From Longibaculum muris (GTDB lineage: Bacteria > Bacillota_I > Bacilli_A > Erysipelotrichales > Coprobacillaceae), in NCBI RefSeq assembly GCF_004343035.1, contig NZ_SMCQ01000017.1, positions 1 through 62,709 of the forward strand: DNA of 62,709 nucleotides. Reading direction: 5' to 3'. Shown here piece after piece: positions 34,570 to 47,960 of the stretch. The position numbers were made by a program, and so were the translations under genes. How positions within the stretch are numbered: the stretch's first letter is position 1; every line of letters begins with the position of its first letter. Below the pieces are notes generated by a model. The model was not told the origin of the DNA, did not search any database, and saw nothing but the letters and a program-made list of their open reading frames with translations.

Positions 34570-35982
34570 TTAATTATTAACATGTTGATGTGGTGTAAAT
34601 GAACTATCATCAATAGCTTTAAAAGTATAACCTAAAGCTTGGTAATGTTCTATGATCTTTGGCAAAGCTTGAACTGTTGTTGATTTTGCAGCTGTATCAT
34701 GGGCAAGGATCATAATATTTTGAGAATGACTTGCTGTTCCATTTTTAATTAATTGACTGACTGCCACATTATTTCCTGAGGCATCTCCTGTACTCGCATT
34801 CCAATCATAATATTGATATCCTCTATTTTGTACTTCTTTAGCTAAAGTACTCATAATACCTTTACAATAATGTCTTGATACTGTATTTGATGCTCCTCCT
34901 GGAAAACGGATATACTTAGGAACAAAACCAATTTGTCCTTTAACCATTTGTCCTATTTTATCAAGGTCATTAAAATAAGCAGTTGTTGAAGCATAAATTT
35001 GTTTATAGTTATGTGTATATGTATGAAGTCCAATAGTATGTCCTTTATCATGAGCTTGTTTAATAAGATAATTATATTTCTTTCCATTTCCCGTAACAAA
35101 GAAAGTTGCTTTGGCATTGTATTTATCTAAAATATTCAAAATCTTTGCAGTATTTGCTGATGGTCCATCATCAAATGTTAAATAAACAATCTTATTACCA
35201 TTTTGTCCTACTGATTGGATAGGTTTATTTTCAACAACAGTCACTTTCTTTGTATATTTATTTTGATTACCAGCTTTATCAGTAACCGTATAAATAACAT
35301 CATATGTTCCTACTTTTGAAAGATTGACTTGTTTAGAATTGACTTCTATCTTAGGTTCAGGATCACGATTATCTTTTGCTTTTATACCAGAAAGATAATT
35401 TATTTTATGTCCTACTTCTACAGTTAAATCTTTTAATCCAGTTAATGTAGGTTTTTCTTCATCTTTTACAATTTTTATAGTGGCTTCTTTTTCTGTTTGA
35501 TTATTTGCTTCATCACTTACAACAATTATAACTTTATATTCACCTGCTTTATTCAATGGATATTCTTCTTTAAAAGCAACAGTTGTTTTTGTTTCATCCT
35601 TAAGATTTGTTATGAAATCTTCAGGTTTTACATTTGTTCCTAAGTCAACATCTAAATCTTTAATATCAAATGTAGGTGCCTTTGTATCTACAACCTCAAC
35701 ATCTAAATTATATGTTTTATCACCTATTTGATATTCAATCGTATATTGACCTAAACGATGATTATCAACCTTAGAACTATTAATTTTCACATCATCTATA
35801 GAATGATGCTTCACTTCTTTAATAAAAGACTTTGCATCAAAATCATCATTAATCTCTATTTTCTCAACACTTTTCTTAAACACAATTGATGGTTGATTAA
35901 AAAAATAAAACAATCCTATACCCATCCCAATAACAACAATAATACCTATACCCATAATTATTTTTTTCTTCTGTTTTTTCAT
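34570..35982 (-). CDS. Membrane-anchored polysaccharide deacetylase with Ig-like repeats
   Basis: About 470 residues. N-terminal membrane anchor (about 8-28), three bacterial Ig-like (DUF5011-type) repeats at about 40-105, 108-175 and 180-252, then a NodB (CE4) domain at about 262-465. Catalytic motifs are complete: TFDDGPS (Asp pair), HTYTHNY (H-x3-H), RFPGGAS and LAHDT. It should deacetylate peptidoglycan GlcNAc/MurNAc or another surface glycan outside the cell, protecting against lysozyme. The ATG at 35982 has GAGGA 8 nt upstream. Confidence 0.92.
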   Translation of the reverse strand: MKKQKKKIIMGIGIIVVIGMGIGLFYFFNQPSIVFKKSVEKIEINDDFDAKSFIKEVKHHSIDDVKINSSKVDNHRLGQYTIEYQIGDKTYNLDVEVVDTKAPTFDIKDLDVDLGTNVKPEDFITNLKDETKTTVAFKEEYPLNKAGEYKVIIVVSDEANNQTEKEATIKIVKDEEKPTLTGLKDLTVEVGHKINYLSGIKAKDNRDPEPKIEVNSKQVNLSKVGTYDVIYTVTDKAGNQNKYTKKVTVVENKPIQSVGQNGNKIVYLTFDDGPSANTAKILNILDKYNAKATFFVTGNGKKYNYLIKQAHDKGHTIGLHTYTHNYKQIYASTTAYFNDLDKIGQMVKGQIGFVPKYIRFPGGASNTVSRHYCKGIMSTLAKEVQNRGYQYYDWNASTGDASGNNVAVSQLIKNGTASHSQNIMILAHDTAAKSTTVQALPKIIEHYQALGYTFKAIDDSSFTPHQHVNN

Positions 35983-36115
35983 ATCTATCATCCTCGTTCT
36001 CTACATCTTCATTATATCCCTTTTATATGACTTTTCTAAGACCATTTCTCTTTTTTCTTCATTTTATGACATATAACTCACAAATTCATTGGTCACTCAT
36101 AAATTTCATAGTATC

Positions 36116-36144
36116 TTCAAATTTTATATCAAATATTTTAGAAT
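36116..36144 (+). promoter_or_regulatory. Promoter of the DUF401 permease gene
   Basis: TTCAAA (36116-36121), 17-bp spacer, TAGAAT (36139-36144). Confidence 0.6.
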
Positions 36145-36177
36145 AAATGAGAATTTGAAATAAAGGGAGGATTATTT

Positions 36178-37380
36178 ATGTTAGTTGTTTATTTAGGGAT
36201 TGTTTTTTTAACAATTGTTATACTCATAGCAATAAAAAGACCACTTTATCAAGCAATCCTTGGTGGTCTCATTATGTTAGTTATACTTTATCAAATTCCT
36301 ATTGGTGATGCTTGTATCCAAGTTACTCATGTCTTTACTCATTGGGATTCTTTTCAAATTCTCATTTCTTTGTATTTAATTACTTTCTTACAAAGAATGC
36401 TAGAAACAAGACAACAGATTAAATTAGCACAACAAGATTTAAATGGTTTATTTCATAATCGACGTATCAATGCAGGTGGAGCACCTTTATTTATTGGTTT
36501 ACTTCCTTCAGCTGCAGCCATGATTTTATGTGGTGATATTGTTAAAGAGGCAACAGATGGATATCTAGATTCAAAAGATCAGGCTTTTACTGCAAGTTGG
36601 TTTCGTCATATTCCTGAAAGTACCTTACCAACTTATGCAGCTGTATTATTAATGGCTAATATATCTGGGGTTCCTTTATCTGAATTTATCATTGGTATGA
36701 TTGTTCCTATTTGTGCATTATCATTCATTGGTTATTTTTCTATACTACGTAAGATTCCTAAAGATCCTGGTGTAGAAAGGAGTCAAAATAGATGGTTGGA
36801 TTTTATTCATTTGTTTCAACATTTATGGTCTTTACTTGCTATTATAGTTTTTATTCTTGTTTTTAAGTTATCAGTTGTTAGTGCTGTTTTGATTGTTATT
36901 GTATTGTGTATTTTTATTTATCATTTCCATATTGATGAATTGCTACCAATGGTTAAAAGTTCTTTTGAAAAGAAAATGATACTGAATACTTTTTTAGTTT
37001 TGGTATTAAAAGAATTGATTGCTTATACTGGAGTATTAGAAGTTTTACCAGAAATGCTTTTAACTTTACCTATTCCATCTTATTTAGTCTTTGTTATATT
37101 GTTCTTTGTTGGTGGTATTATTAGTGGATCTAGTGGTATTATTGCTTTAGGAACACCTATAGCATTTGCTACAATACCAGGAGGTATGCCATTAATGGTG
37201 CTATTAATGTGTATATGTCATGGAGCCAGTCAATTATCACCAACACATATTTGTTTAGTTGTTGCTGCAGATTATTTCCATGTAAGTTTAGGCGATTTGA
37301 TTCGTAAAACATTACCTAAAACTTTGTTATTTTGTTTCATTGCTATTATCTATTACAATATACTTATTTTGATTTATTAA
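36178..37380 (+). CDS. DUF401-family integral membrane transporter
   Basis: 400 residues with about ten hydrophobic segments. INAGGAPLFIGLLPSAAAM, then DSKDQAFTASWFRHIPESTLPTYA and the late GGIISGSSGIIALGTPIA and HGASQLSPTHICLVV are hallmarks of DUF401 (ion-transporter superfamily, related to DctM/CitT folds). The substrate is unknown. It is transcribed alone and ends convergent with the HxlR gene. Confidence 0.85.
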   Translation: MLVVYLGIVFLTIVILIAIKRPLYQAILGGLIMLVILYQIPIGDACIQVTHVFTHWDSFQILISLYLITFLQRMLETRQQIKLAQQDLNGLFHNRRINAGGAPLFIGLLPSAAAMILCGDIVKEATDGYLDSKDQAFTASWFRHIPESTLPTYAAVLLMANISGVPLSEFIIGMIVPICALSFIGYFSILRKIPKDPGVERSQNRWLDFIHLFQHLWSLLAIIVFILVFKLSVVSAVLIVIVLCIFIYHFHIDELLPMVKSSFEKKMILNTFLVLVLKELIAYTGVLEVLPEMLLTLPIPSYLVFVILFFVGGIISGSSGIIALGTPIAFATIPGGMPLMVLLMCICHGASQLSPTHICLVVAADYFHVSLGDLIRKTLPKTLLFCFIAIIYYNILILIY

Positions 37381-37409
37381 AAAAATGGCTTTTTACAAAG
37401 TCATTTTTT
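37381..37409. terminator. Terminator between DUF401 permease and HxlR genes
   Basis: AAAAATGGCTTT, 4-nt loop, AAAGTCATTTTT (one G-T pair). T-rich on both strands. Confidence 0.75.
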
Positions 37410-37786
37410 TATTCTTTATAATCACATTTTTGACATTGAATCATAGTATTCTCACTATCTTCTCGATAATATATACCTGACCATTTACAAATACTTTGTA
37501 GAATAGGAACCACTGATTGACCTTTAGGTGTTAGTGAGTATTCAACACGAGGTGGAATTTCATCATAAGAATGACGTTCTATCATTTGATTTTGAATTAA
37601 TTCTTTAAGCATTGAAGCTAAAACAGCATCTGTAATATTTCCCATTTCTTTTCTGAGTTCACTATAACGTAAAACATCTTTTTTAGCTAATACACAAATA
37701 ATACGTGATTTCCATTTACCGCCAAAGATTTCTAAACCATATTCTAAAGGACAACGAATATCTTTTTCTAATTTATGTTGATACAT
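37409..37786 (-). CDS. HxlR-family transcriptional regulator
   Basis: 125 residues. The family signature CPLEYGLEIFGGKWKSRII is intact with the conserved Cys, followed by the winged HTH (ELRKEMGNITDAVLASMLKE) and PPRVEYSLTPKG. The C-terminal CQKC pair is uncommon and could bind metal or form a disulphide. HxlR proteins usually sense electrophiles or thiol stress through Cys. The target is unknown; it is convergent with DUF401. Confidence 0.92.
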   Translation of the reverse strand: MYQHKLEKDIRCPLEYGLEIFGGKWKSRIICVLAKKDVLRYSELRKEMGNITDAVLASMLKELIQNQMIERHSYDEIPPRVEYSLTPKGQSVVPILQSICKWSGIYYREDSENTMIQCQKCDYKE

Positions 37787-37868
37787 CTTACTCCCTCCAA
37801 TACAAATCTATTATATAAGATACAACTATAAAATAACAAGATACTAAGAAATTTAATAGTAAGAAAAA

Positions 37869-37883
37869 AGGACTTAATGTCCT
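37869..37883 (-). terminator. Terminator of the amidase gene
   Basis: AGGAC, 5-nt loop, GTCCT, then six T on the minus strand. The stem is short. Confidence 0.65.
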
Positions 37884-38612
37884 CTAATTTATGTTTTCTA
37901 TAATTCCTTGAGCAATAGCTTGACCTATTTTTTCTAACTTTTGATTATCATTGAGATAATCAAAATCTTTTCCTCTTATGTAACCTAATTCAATCAATAC
38001 AGAAGATACACTGTTATCTCTTAAAACAGCCAAAGAATTTCCATCTTGCATTCCTCTATTTTTAGAATAATTTAATTTTTCGATATGATTTCCTATAGAA
38101 GTAGCAAGTGCTTCACTTGCTTTATTCTTAGTATATATCTCAAAACCAGATATATTTGTTGTTTTATCATAATCATTGACATGAATTGAAACAAAATATT
38201 TGGCTTGATTTTCTTTACTCATATCACAACGTAATTTTAAATCTGTAATTTTATTATCATGTAAAGCTTCATCTTTATCCCGTGTCAAGATAGCTTTGAT
38301 ATCTGCTTTATCAAGTTCCTTAGCAACAGCTTTTGCAGTTGTTAAAGATATATCTTTTTCATAGAGTTCATCAATATTCGCTCCAACATCATATCCCCCA
38401 TGACCAGGATCAACAATGACTGTTGCTTTATAGTTTTTTGGTTTGTCATTTTTTTGAGGAGTTATTGCTTCAGTTTCAAAGAGTGACATCACATGACTTA
38501 CAGCAAAGCTTATACCTTTATATAGACCAAATAGAATAATCAAGCAAGCCACTGCTGCAATAATAACTCGATCAACTCTTAATTTTAATTTTTTCTTTTT
38601 CTTTGCAGCCAT
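37884..38612 (-). CDS. N-acetylmuramoyl-L-alanine amidase (Amidase_3)
   Basis: About 242 residues: a basic N-terminal tail, one membrane segment (about 15-38), and an Amidase_3 catalytic domain (about 65-242). Zinc ligands are visible in VDPGHGGYDVG (His), DELYEKDIS (Glu) and FVSIHVND (His), and the catalytic Glu in VLIELGYI. It cleaves the amide between MurNAc and the stem peptide outside the cell. The ATG at 38612 has AGGAG 7 nt upstream; the GTG at 38627 overlaps that site and is unlikely. Confidence 0.93.
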   Translation of the reverse strand: MAAKKKKKLKLRVDRVIIAAVACLIILFGLYKGISFAVSHVMSLFETEAITPQKNDKPKNYKATVIVDPGHGGYDVGANIDELYEKDISLTTAKAVAKELDKADIKAILTRDKDEALHDNKITDLKLRCDMSKENQAKYFVSIHVNDYDKTTNISGFEIYTKNKASEALATSIGNHIEKLNYSKNRGMQDGNSLAVLRDNSVSSVLIELGYIRGKDFDYLNDNQKLEKIGQAIAQGIIENIN

Positions 38613-38690
38613 TATCTCACTCCTCACACTATGCTTATTCTATCATATTTTTATCCCAACTTAAACAACAAACAATTTACAACCATGAAA

Positions 38691-38717
38691 AAAAGATTTG
38701 ATTATTTCAATCAAACC
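38691..38717 (-). terminator. Terminator of the atp operon
   Basis: GGTTTGATT, 5-nt loop, AATCAAATC, then seven T on the minus strand, right after the atpC stop codon. Confidence 0.9.
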
Positions 38718-42906
<4,189 letters not shown>

Positions 42907-42915
42907 TATCTTCAC

Positions 42916-43446
42916 CTACTTTCTTAATAATTCTTTTTTCAATGATTCCAATTTATAAGAAAGTGAATCATCATAAATATGATTATCAACTTCTACTCTA
43001 ATTCCACCAATCAAAGCTGTATCAATAACCATACGTAATTTTACTTTCTTTCCAACTTTAACACTTATTGCATTTTCAATTCTTAATAATTCCTTATCTG
43101 ATAACTCATAAGGTGTATAAACTTTACCCACCTTAATACCAAAATAGTCATAACATAAAGATTGAAATTCAGCACAAATTTCACGAATATAAGCAATTCT
43201 TCTTTTCTTAATTAATAAAAGCAAGAAATTATATACATATGTACCAACTTGTTTTTCAAAACTTTGCTTAAGAACACTCATCTTTAGTTCATCTGTTACC
43301 CCATAATGAGAAAAGAAACGTACAATCGATGAATCAACAAAAACTTCTTGTACTTTTTCCATATCCTCTTGATAAGCTTTAACTGCATGTTCTTCTTTTG
43401 CTATTTCAAATAAAGATTCAGCATAACGATTGGCTATGGCATTCAT
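42916..43446 (-). CDS. atpH: ATP synthase F1 subunit delta
   Basis: 176 residues. The N-terminal helical bundle (ANRYAESLFEIAKEE) and the C-terminal GGIRVEVDNHIYDDSLSYKLESLK signature are typical of OSCP/delta, which joins the peripheral stalk to F1. The start codon overlaps the atpF stop (TAATG), indicating coupling. Confidence 0.97.
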   Translation of the reverse strand: MNAIANRYAESLFEIAKEEHAVKAYQEDMEKVQEVFVDSSIVRFFSHYGVTDELKMSVLKQSFEKQVGTYVYNFLLLLIKKRRIAYIREICAEFQSLCYDYFGIKVGKVYTPYELSDKELLRIENAISVKVGKKVKLRMVIDTALIGGIRVEVDNHIYDDSLSYKLESLKKELLRK

Positions 43447-43949
43447 TAGTTCACAACCTTCTCTACAAATTCTTCAACCAATTCTTGATTTTGTTTTGTA
43501 TTCATTTCTTTTTGAATAATCTTTGTTGCAACTTCAATTGCAATATCAACGATTTCTTCTTTCATTTCTGTTTTTGCTTGAACCTTTTCTGCTTCAATTT
43601 CTTTTTGAGCTTGTTCAATTTTACTAGCAGCCTCTTTACGTGCTTCAACAATAATATCATCACGTTCTTTTAAAGCATCAGATTTTGCTCTTTCAACAAT
43701 TTCATGATACTCTCTAGCTGAAACACGGGCTTGTTGTTCGCTTTCTTGCATAAATTTTTTAGCTTTTTCATTCATATCTTTTGCTTCATTGATTTGTGTT
43801 TCAATAAAATCAGCTCTCTTAGCAAAATAAGCCTGCACAGGAGCCCAAAGATACTTCTTAAAAACAAACAACATGACACCAGTTGAACATAATTGAACAA
43901 TAAGTGTTGTTATATTGGGGAATAATTTTCCAGCAATATCTATATCCAT
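43446..43949 (-). CDS. atpF: ATP synthase Fo subunit b
   Basis: 167 residues. One N-terminal membrane segment (about 12-32) is followed by a long charged coiled coil (about 38-165) of Ala/Glu/Lys heptads that forms the peripheral stalk. GGAGG precedes the ATG. Confidence 0.97.
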   Translation of the reverse strand: MDIDIAGKLFPNITTLIVQLCSTGVMLFVFKKYLWAPVQAYFAKRADFIETQINEAKDMNEKAKKFMQESEQQARVSAREYHEIVERAKSDALKERDDIIVEARKEAASKIEQAQKEIEAEKVQAKTEMKEEIVDIAIEVATKIIQKEMNTKQNQELVEEFVEKVVN

Positions 43950-43973
43950 AATTTATTCCTCCTTAACTTTCAA

Positions 43974-44216
43974 TTATTTAATGAAGTTAGGGAATACGAA
44001 CATTAATAAGAATGAAATCAATAAACCATAGATAGCTACTGTTTCTGATAAGGCAATCCCTAAGATCATCATTGTACGAATTTTACCTTCTGCTTCAGGG
44101 TTTCTTCCTACAGCTTCTACTGCTTTACTAGCTGCAATCCCTTCTCCAATTCCTGTCCCTAAACCTGCACATACAGCAATCCCTGCTGCAATTGCAATTA
44201 AACCATAATCTGTCAT
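43974..44216 (-). CDS. atpE: ATP synthase Fo subunit c (Na+-type site)
   Basis: 80 residues, two membrane helices with the polar loop GRNPEAEGK. Helix 2 has Glu58 followed by Thr59 (LSETVAIYG). Helix 1 has Glu25 in GTGIGEGIAASKAVE at the position where Na+ rings of Ilyobacter have Gln32. Two facing carboxylates plus a hydroxyl residue are the pattern described for the Na+-driven c ring of Fusobacterium nucleatum, whereas H+ rings lack the helix-1 carboxylate. A Na+-translocating enzyme is therefore likely (inference). Confidence 0.97.
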   Translation of the reverse strand: MTDYGLIAIAAGIAVCAGLGTGIGEGIAASKAVEAVGRNPEAEGKIRTMMILGIALSETVAIYGLLISFLLMFVFPNFIK

Positions 44217-44266
44217 TTTCTATACCTCCAAATTTTCTTTCTTTTAATTTTTTTATTCTTTACTAG

Positions 44267-44953
44267 TTATTCTGCTTCTATAGCAATAAGAATACTAGAT
44301 AAAGTCACAAAGACTAGTGTTTGAATACATCCTGCAAAGACATCAAAATAAGCATGTAATACAGGAGCTAAGATAGGTCCTAAAAAGTTAACTGGTAAAA
44401 TCATTCCAGATAGCCATCCAGTAAACTGATAGACCAATCCCATTAAAATTGTTCCACTTAATATATTACCAAATAAACGCATTGATAATGATATTAATGG
44501 TGATATTGCACTTAAGATATTGGTTGGTGGCCACACCAATTCTTTAATATAGGTTAAACCACCTTTTTTCTTAAAGGCATTATACTGAATTAAAATAAAG
44601 GTAATTAATGTCATTGCTAGAGTAATTGAATAGTTTGATGTTGGTGCATCAAATCCAATTAATCCACTTAAGTTAGCAACAATTAAATACACAAATAACA
44701 TTGCAAAGTAAGGATAATAGCTCTTTTCAAATTGAGAAGGCATAATTGATTTCATATAATTATAAACCATCTCAACTCCTGTCTCACATACTAAAACAAT
44801 CCCCTTTGGTTTTTCTAATGGATCAGCCGCCATGACTTTCTTTCCTGCATAGATAAAAAACAAACATAGCGCAGTTATAATAATCAAAGAAAAAACCAAT
44901 TCAACTTGTAATTCTATATGTATGCCAGATAGGAACGTTGAACTAATTTTCAT
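44267..44953 (-). CDS. atpB: ATP synthase Fo subunit a
   Basis: 228 residues, five or six membrane helices. SLSMRLFGNILSGTILMGL contains the essential Arg that faces the c ring, and the final helix is ETLVFVTLSSILIAIEAE-like (SILIAIEAE at the C terminus). It forms the ion half-channels with the c ring. GGAGG precedes the ATG. Confidence 0.97.
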   Translation of the reverse strand: MKISSTFLSGIHIELQVELVFSLIIITALCLFFIYAGKKVMAADPLEKPKGIVLVCETGVEMVYNYMKSIMPSQFEKSYYPYFAMLFVYLIVANLSGLIGFDAPTSNYSITLAMTLITFILIQYNAFKKKGGLTYIKELVWPPTNILSAISPLISLSMRLFGNILSGTILMGLVYQFTGWLSGMILPVNFLGPILAPVLHAYFDVFAGCIQTLVFVTLSSILIAIEAE

Positions 44954-45314
44954 TTATCTCACCTCCTTTATGAATAAATCCTTCTATATAAATTGTTATT
45001 TTTATGACAAGATAGCCTAAAAACACACCAAAAATATGTATAAAATCCATCTTAACAGCAATAAAGAAACCTAAAGCATAAAATAATAATTTTAAAATAA
45101 ACATAATTGCTATAATTGCTGTAGACATTGAAAACTTTAATATTCCTTCACTCATCTTTATATTCATTAAAAAGATGATGATATTTATAATATACCCCAA
45201 AATAAAACCAAATATATAAGATATATCTTGTAAACATAAACTCATTATCAATATGATTAAAGAAGCAATGAAAAAAACATGGACTGATCTTTTTAAAACT
45301 GTTTTTTCATTCAT
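44943..45314 (-). CDS. atpI: AtpI-like ATP synthase protein I
   Basis: About 123 residues, four membrane helices, matching the weakly conserved AtpI family (ATP synthase I, assembly factor for the c ring). It overlaps atpB by 11 nt. The ATG at 45314 has AGGAG 9 nt upstream; the TTG at 45323 lies within that site. It overlaps the end of atpZ by 8 nt. Confidence 0.85.
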   Translation of the reverse strand: MNEKTVLKRSVHVFFIASLIILIMSLCLQDISYIFGFILGYIINIIIFLMNIKMSEGILKFSMSTAIIAIMFILKLLFYALGFFIAVKMDFIHIFGVFLGYLVIKITIYIEGFIHKGGEINEN

Positions 45315-45495
45315 GTTTTCCAACTCCTAACAATAATTTAATAACATATATAAATGATAACAACAAACATATCAATAAAGCTATTGGCTGACTATCAAAA
45401 TACTCATCTATTTTTAAACCAACCCATAAACAAAAGAGAAAAACTCCAATCACTTTTAATCCTAATTCTAAAGCAAATACCAAGTCTTTTAACAT
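45307..45495 (-). CDS. atpZ: AtpZ-type small membrane protein
   Basis: 62 residues, two membrane helices joined by the GLKIDEYFDSQPIA loop, typical of AtpZ (first gene of many Firmicute atp operons; linked with AtpI to Mg2+ supply and c-ring assembly). There is no Shine-Dalgarno sequence in the 12 nt ahead of its ATG, which is preceded by a T-run. Its start overlaps the stop of a 23-codon leader ORF by 7 nt, so it should depend on translational coupling. Confidence 0.85.
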   Translation of the reverse strand: MLKDLVFALELGLKVIGVFLFCLWVGLKIDEYFDSQPIALLICLLLSFIYVIKLLLGVGKHE

Positions 45496-45560
45496 AACAA
45501 AAAAAGAGTTATATGAAAAAGATATCTTCTATTGAGAATATTGATGTCTTGATCATTCAT
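45489..45560 (-). CDS. 23-residue leader peptide of the atp operon
   Basis: An unannotated ORF of 23 codons (MNDQDINILNRR...LFLLC) with AAGGAG 8 nt upstream. It ends inside the atpZ start (ATGTTAA overlap). Its start codon lies in the 5' arm and its end behind the 3' arm of a terminator-like hairpin, so translation of the ORF would both open the hairpin and deliver ribosomes to atpZ. The peptide itself shows no run of a regulatory codon. The function is inferred from layout. Confidence 0.6.
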   Translation of the reverse strand: MNDQDINILNRRYLFHITLFLLC

Positions 45561-45567
45561 ATAACTC
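45499..45567 (-). promoter_or_regulatory. Attenuator-like hairpin before atpZ
   Basis: On the minus strand GAGTTATATGAA (45556-45567) pairs perfectly with TTCATATAACTC (45506-45517), and seven T follow (45499-45505). Inside, AAGACATC can pair with GATATCTT. The structure is a long terminator-type stem located after the promoter and before the first structural gene. Confidence 0.65.
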
Positions 45568-45595
45568 ACTCCTTTATCAATAGTATTACATTACG

Positions 45596-45624
45596 ATTAT
45601 ACCGTTATTTATCTTTTATAGCAA
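45596..45624 (-). promoter_or_regulatory. Promoter of the atp operon
   Basis: On the minus strand TTGCTA (45619-45624), 17-bp spacer, perfect TATAAT (45596-45601). Transcription would start about 30 nt before the leader peptide. Confidence 0.8.
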
Positions 45625-45634
45625 TATGAAAACA

Positions 45635-46261
45635 TTAATCATCAGTACCAAATAAACGATCACCAGCATCTCCCAAACCAGGAACAATATAGCCTTTTTC
45701 ATTGAGCTTCTCATCTAAAGCTGCAACAATCAAATCTACATCTGGATGATTCTTTTCAATCATCTCAATTCCTTCAGGAGCAGCCACAAGACATGCCAAT
45801 TTAATGTATTTAGCACCACGTTTTTTAATATTTTGAAGGGCAGCACATGCACTACCACCAGTTGCTAACATTGGATCAACAACAATCACATCGGCTTCAT
45901 CTAAGCAAGCTGGAAATTTTGCATAATATTCTTCTGGTTCTAATGTTTCTTCATTACGAGCCATTCCAATATGTCCAACTTTTGCTGTTGGAATAATTGT
46001 TTTAAAACCTTCAACTAACCCTAAACCTGCTCTTAAGATAGGAACTAAAATAATAGGTCTAACTAATTGTTTTCCTGTCATTGGACAAATTGGTGTAACA
46101 ATTTCAATGTTTTTTAATGGTAATCCTTTTGTAACTTCATATGCCATTAACATTGCTATTTCGTCTAAGTTTTGTCTAAACTCTTTTGTTCCAGTTTCTT
46201 TATTTCGCATAATTGTTAATTTATGCTCAATTAAAGGATGATTTAATATTGTTGTTGCCAT
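45635..46261 (-). CDS. upp: Uracil phosphoribosyltransferase
   Basis: 208 residues, usual length. The PRPP-binding motif [16 protein letters not shown] and the C-terminal uracil-binding [13 protein letters not shown] are complete. It salvages uracil to UMP. The spacing to glyA (14 nt) and order tsaC-rpiB-glyA-upp-atp are conserved in Firmicutes. Confidence 0.98.
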   Translation of the reverse strand: MATTILNHPLIEHKLTIMRNKETGTKEFRQNLDEIAMLMAYEVTKGLPLKNIEIVTPICPMTGKQLVRPIILVPILRAGLGLVEGFKTIIPTAKVGHIGMARNEETLEPEEYYAKFPACLDEADVIVVDPMLATGGSACAALQNIKKRGAKYIKLACLVAAPEGIEMIEKNHPDVDLIVAALDEKLNEKGYIVPGLGDAGDRLFGTDD

Positions 46262-46275
46262 AGTTTTCCTTCTTT

Positions 46276-47517
46276 CTATTTAATATAAGTTTTCCCGTTA
46301 TACATTGTAACTTTATCAGTTAATGCTTTGACTCTTGCTATACATTCTGTTTTAACTTCTTCAGTTTCTTCATTCTTTAAACGATAAGCAATAATCTTTC
46401 CAACTTCTCTAAAATCATCTTCATTAAAACCTTTTGTTGTCATAGCTGGTGTTCCAACACGAATACCGCTTGCTTTAAATGGCTTTTCAGTATCAAATGG
46501 AATTGCATTTTTATTTGCAGTAATATTAATTTCATCAAGTAATCTTTCGGCTTTTTTACCACTCATACCACAACTTGCTTTTACATCAATTAATAATAAA
46601 TGATTATCAGTTCCATCAGCTACCAATCTAAATCCTTCTTCTTTTAAAGATTCTTCTAAAGCTTTAGCATTTTTAATAATTTGTAAAGCATAATCTTTAA
46701 ACTCTGGTTGTAAAGCTTCATAGAAACATGCAGCTTTAGCAGCTATGATATGCATAAGTGGTCCACCTTGCATACCAGGAAATACTGCTCTATCAATATC
46801 TGCAGCTAATTCCTTTTTGCACATAATAACTCCACCACGAGGTCCTCTTAATGTTTTATGTGTTGTTGTTGTTACAACATCAGCATATGGAACTGGTGAA
46901 GGATGTAAACCTGCTGCTACTAATCCTGCGATATGTGCCATATCAACCATAAATAAAGCTCCATTATCATGAGCAATTTTAGCCATATATTCAAAATCAA
47001 TAATTCTTGAATAAGCACTTGCCCCTGCTACAACTAATTTAGGTTTAATTTCTTCAACTTTCTTTTTAAAATCTTCATAATCAATAGTTTCTGTATCTTT
47101 TTTGACACCGTAACTATAAAATTCATAATTCATTCCAGAATAGTTTAATGGATGTCCATGTGTTAAGTGTCCTCCATCAGCTAATGACATACCTAAAACT
47201 TTATCGCCATGCTCTAATAAAGCTAAGTATACTGCTGTATTGGCTTGAGCTCCAGAGTGTGGCTGAACATTTGCATGTTCACAACCAAATAATTCTTTTA
47301 ATCTATTTCTTGCTAATTCTTCAACTTCATCAACAAATTGACATCCTCCATAATATCTTTTACCAGGATATCCTTCAGCATATTTATTAGTTAATACTGA
47401 ACCAGCTAATTCTAAGATTTCTTCTGAAACAAAGTTTTCAGACGCAATCAATTCAATGTTATTTCTCTGTCTATTTAATTCTCTTTCAACACTTTCAAAG
47501 ACTTCCATATCTCTCAT
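46276..47517 (-). CDS. glyA: Serine hydroxymethyltransferase
   Basis: 413 residues. PLP-binding Lys in [25 protein letters not shown] and [14 protein letters not shown] near the N terminus. It converts serine and tetrahydrofolate to glycine and methylene-THF. The ATG at 47517 has AGAGGG 7 nt upstream. It is 2 nt after rpiB, so they share an operon. Confidence 0.98.
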   Translation of the reverse strand: MRDMEVFESVERELNRQRNNIELIASENFVSEEILELAGSVLTNKYAEGYPGKRYYGGCQFVDEVEELARNRLKELFGCEHANVQPHSGAQANTAVYLALLEHGDKVLGMSLADGGHLTHGHPLNYSGMNYEFYSYGVKKDTETIDYEDFKKKVEEIKPKLVVAGASAYSRIIDFEYMAKIAHDNGALFMVDMAHIAGLVAAGLHPSPVPYADVVTTTTHKTLRGPRGGVIMCKKELAADIDRAVFPGMQGGPLMHIIAAKAACFYEALQPEFKDYALQIIKNAKALEESLKEEGFRLVADGTDNHLLLIDVKASCGMSGKKAERLLDEINITANKNAIPFDTEKPFKASGIRVGTPAMTTKGFNEDDFREVGKIIAYRLKNEETEEVKTECIARVKALTDKVTMYNGKTYIK

Positions 47518-47519
47518 AT

Positions 47520-47960
47520 TTATTCCCTCTCTAATTTCATCATTTTTTCAATTCTTGCATCATGTCTACCACCTTCATAATCAGTGTGTAACCATGCATT
47601 TAAAATTTCTAAGGCTAAGCCTTCCCCAATGACTCTTTGCCCCATTGCTAACATATTTGTATCATTATGCGCTCTTGTTGCTTTTGCACTAAAAACATCA
47701 TGAACTAAAGCACAACGAATACCTTTAACTTTATTAGCTGTAATAGAAACACCAATTCCTGTTCCACATACAACAACACCTTTGTCGCAATCCCCCGATG
47801 CAACTGCTTTTGCAGCTTTGGCTGCAAAGTCAGGATAATCACAGCTTTCTTCGCTATAAGTTCCAAAATCAATAACTTCATAACCTTGTTTAACCATTTC
47901 TTCCATCAATACGTTTTTTAAACGATATCCGCCATGATCACACGCAACTGCAATTTTCAT
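47520..47960 (-). CDS. rpiB: Ribose 5-phosphate isomerase B
   Basis: 146 residues of the RpiB/LacAB family. CDHGGYRLK at the N terminus and the catalytic Cys in [24 protein letters not shown] is the sugar-phosphate-binding segment. It interconverts ribose and ribulose 5-phosphates. Overlaps the tsaC-type gene by 4 nt. Confidence 0.96.
   Translation of the reverse strand: MKIAVACDHGGYRLKNVLMEEMVKQGYEVIDFGTYSEESCDYPDFAAKAAKAVASGDCDKGVVVCGTGIGVSITANKVKGIRCALVHDVFSAKATRAHNDTNMLAMGQRVIGEGLALEILNAWLHTDYEGGRHDARIEKMMKLERE

Noticed and set aside
43398-43673. Plus-strand 91-codon ORF very rich in Phe, Asn and Cys
   Set aside because: It is the antisense shadow of the Lys/Glu-rich coiled coil of atpF and has no ribosome site.
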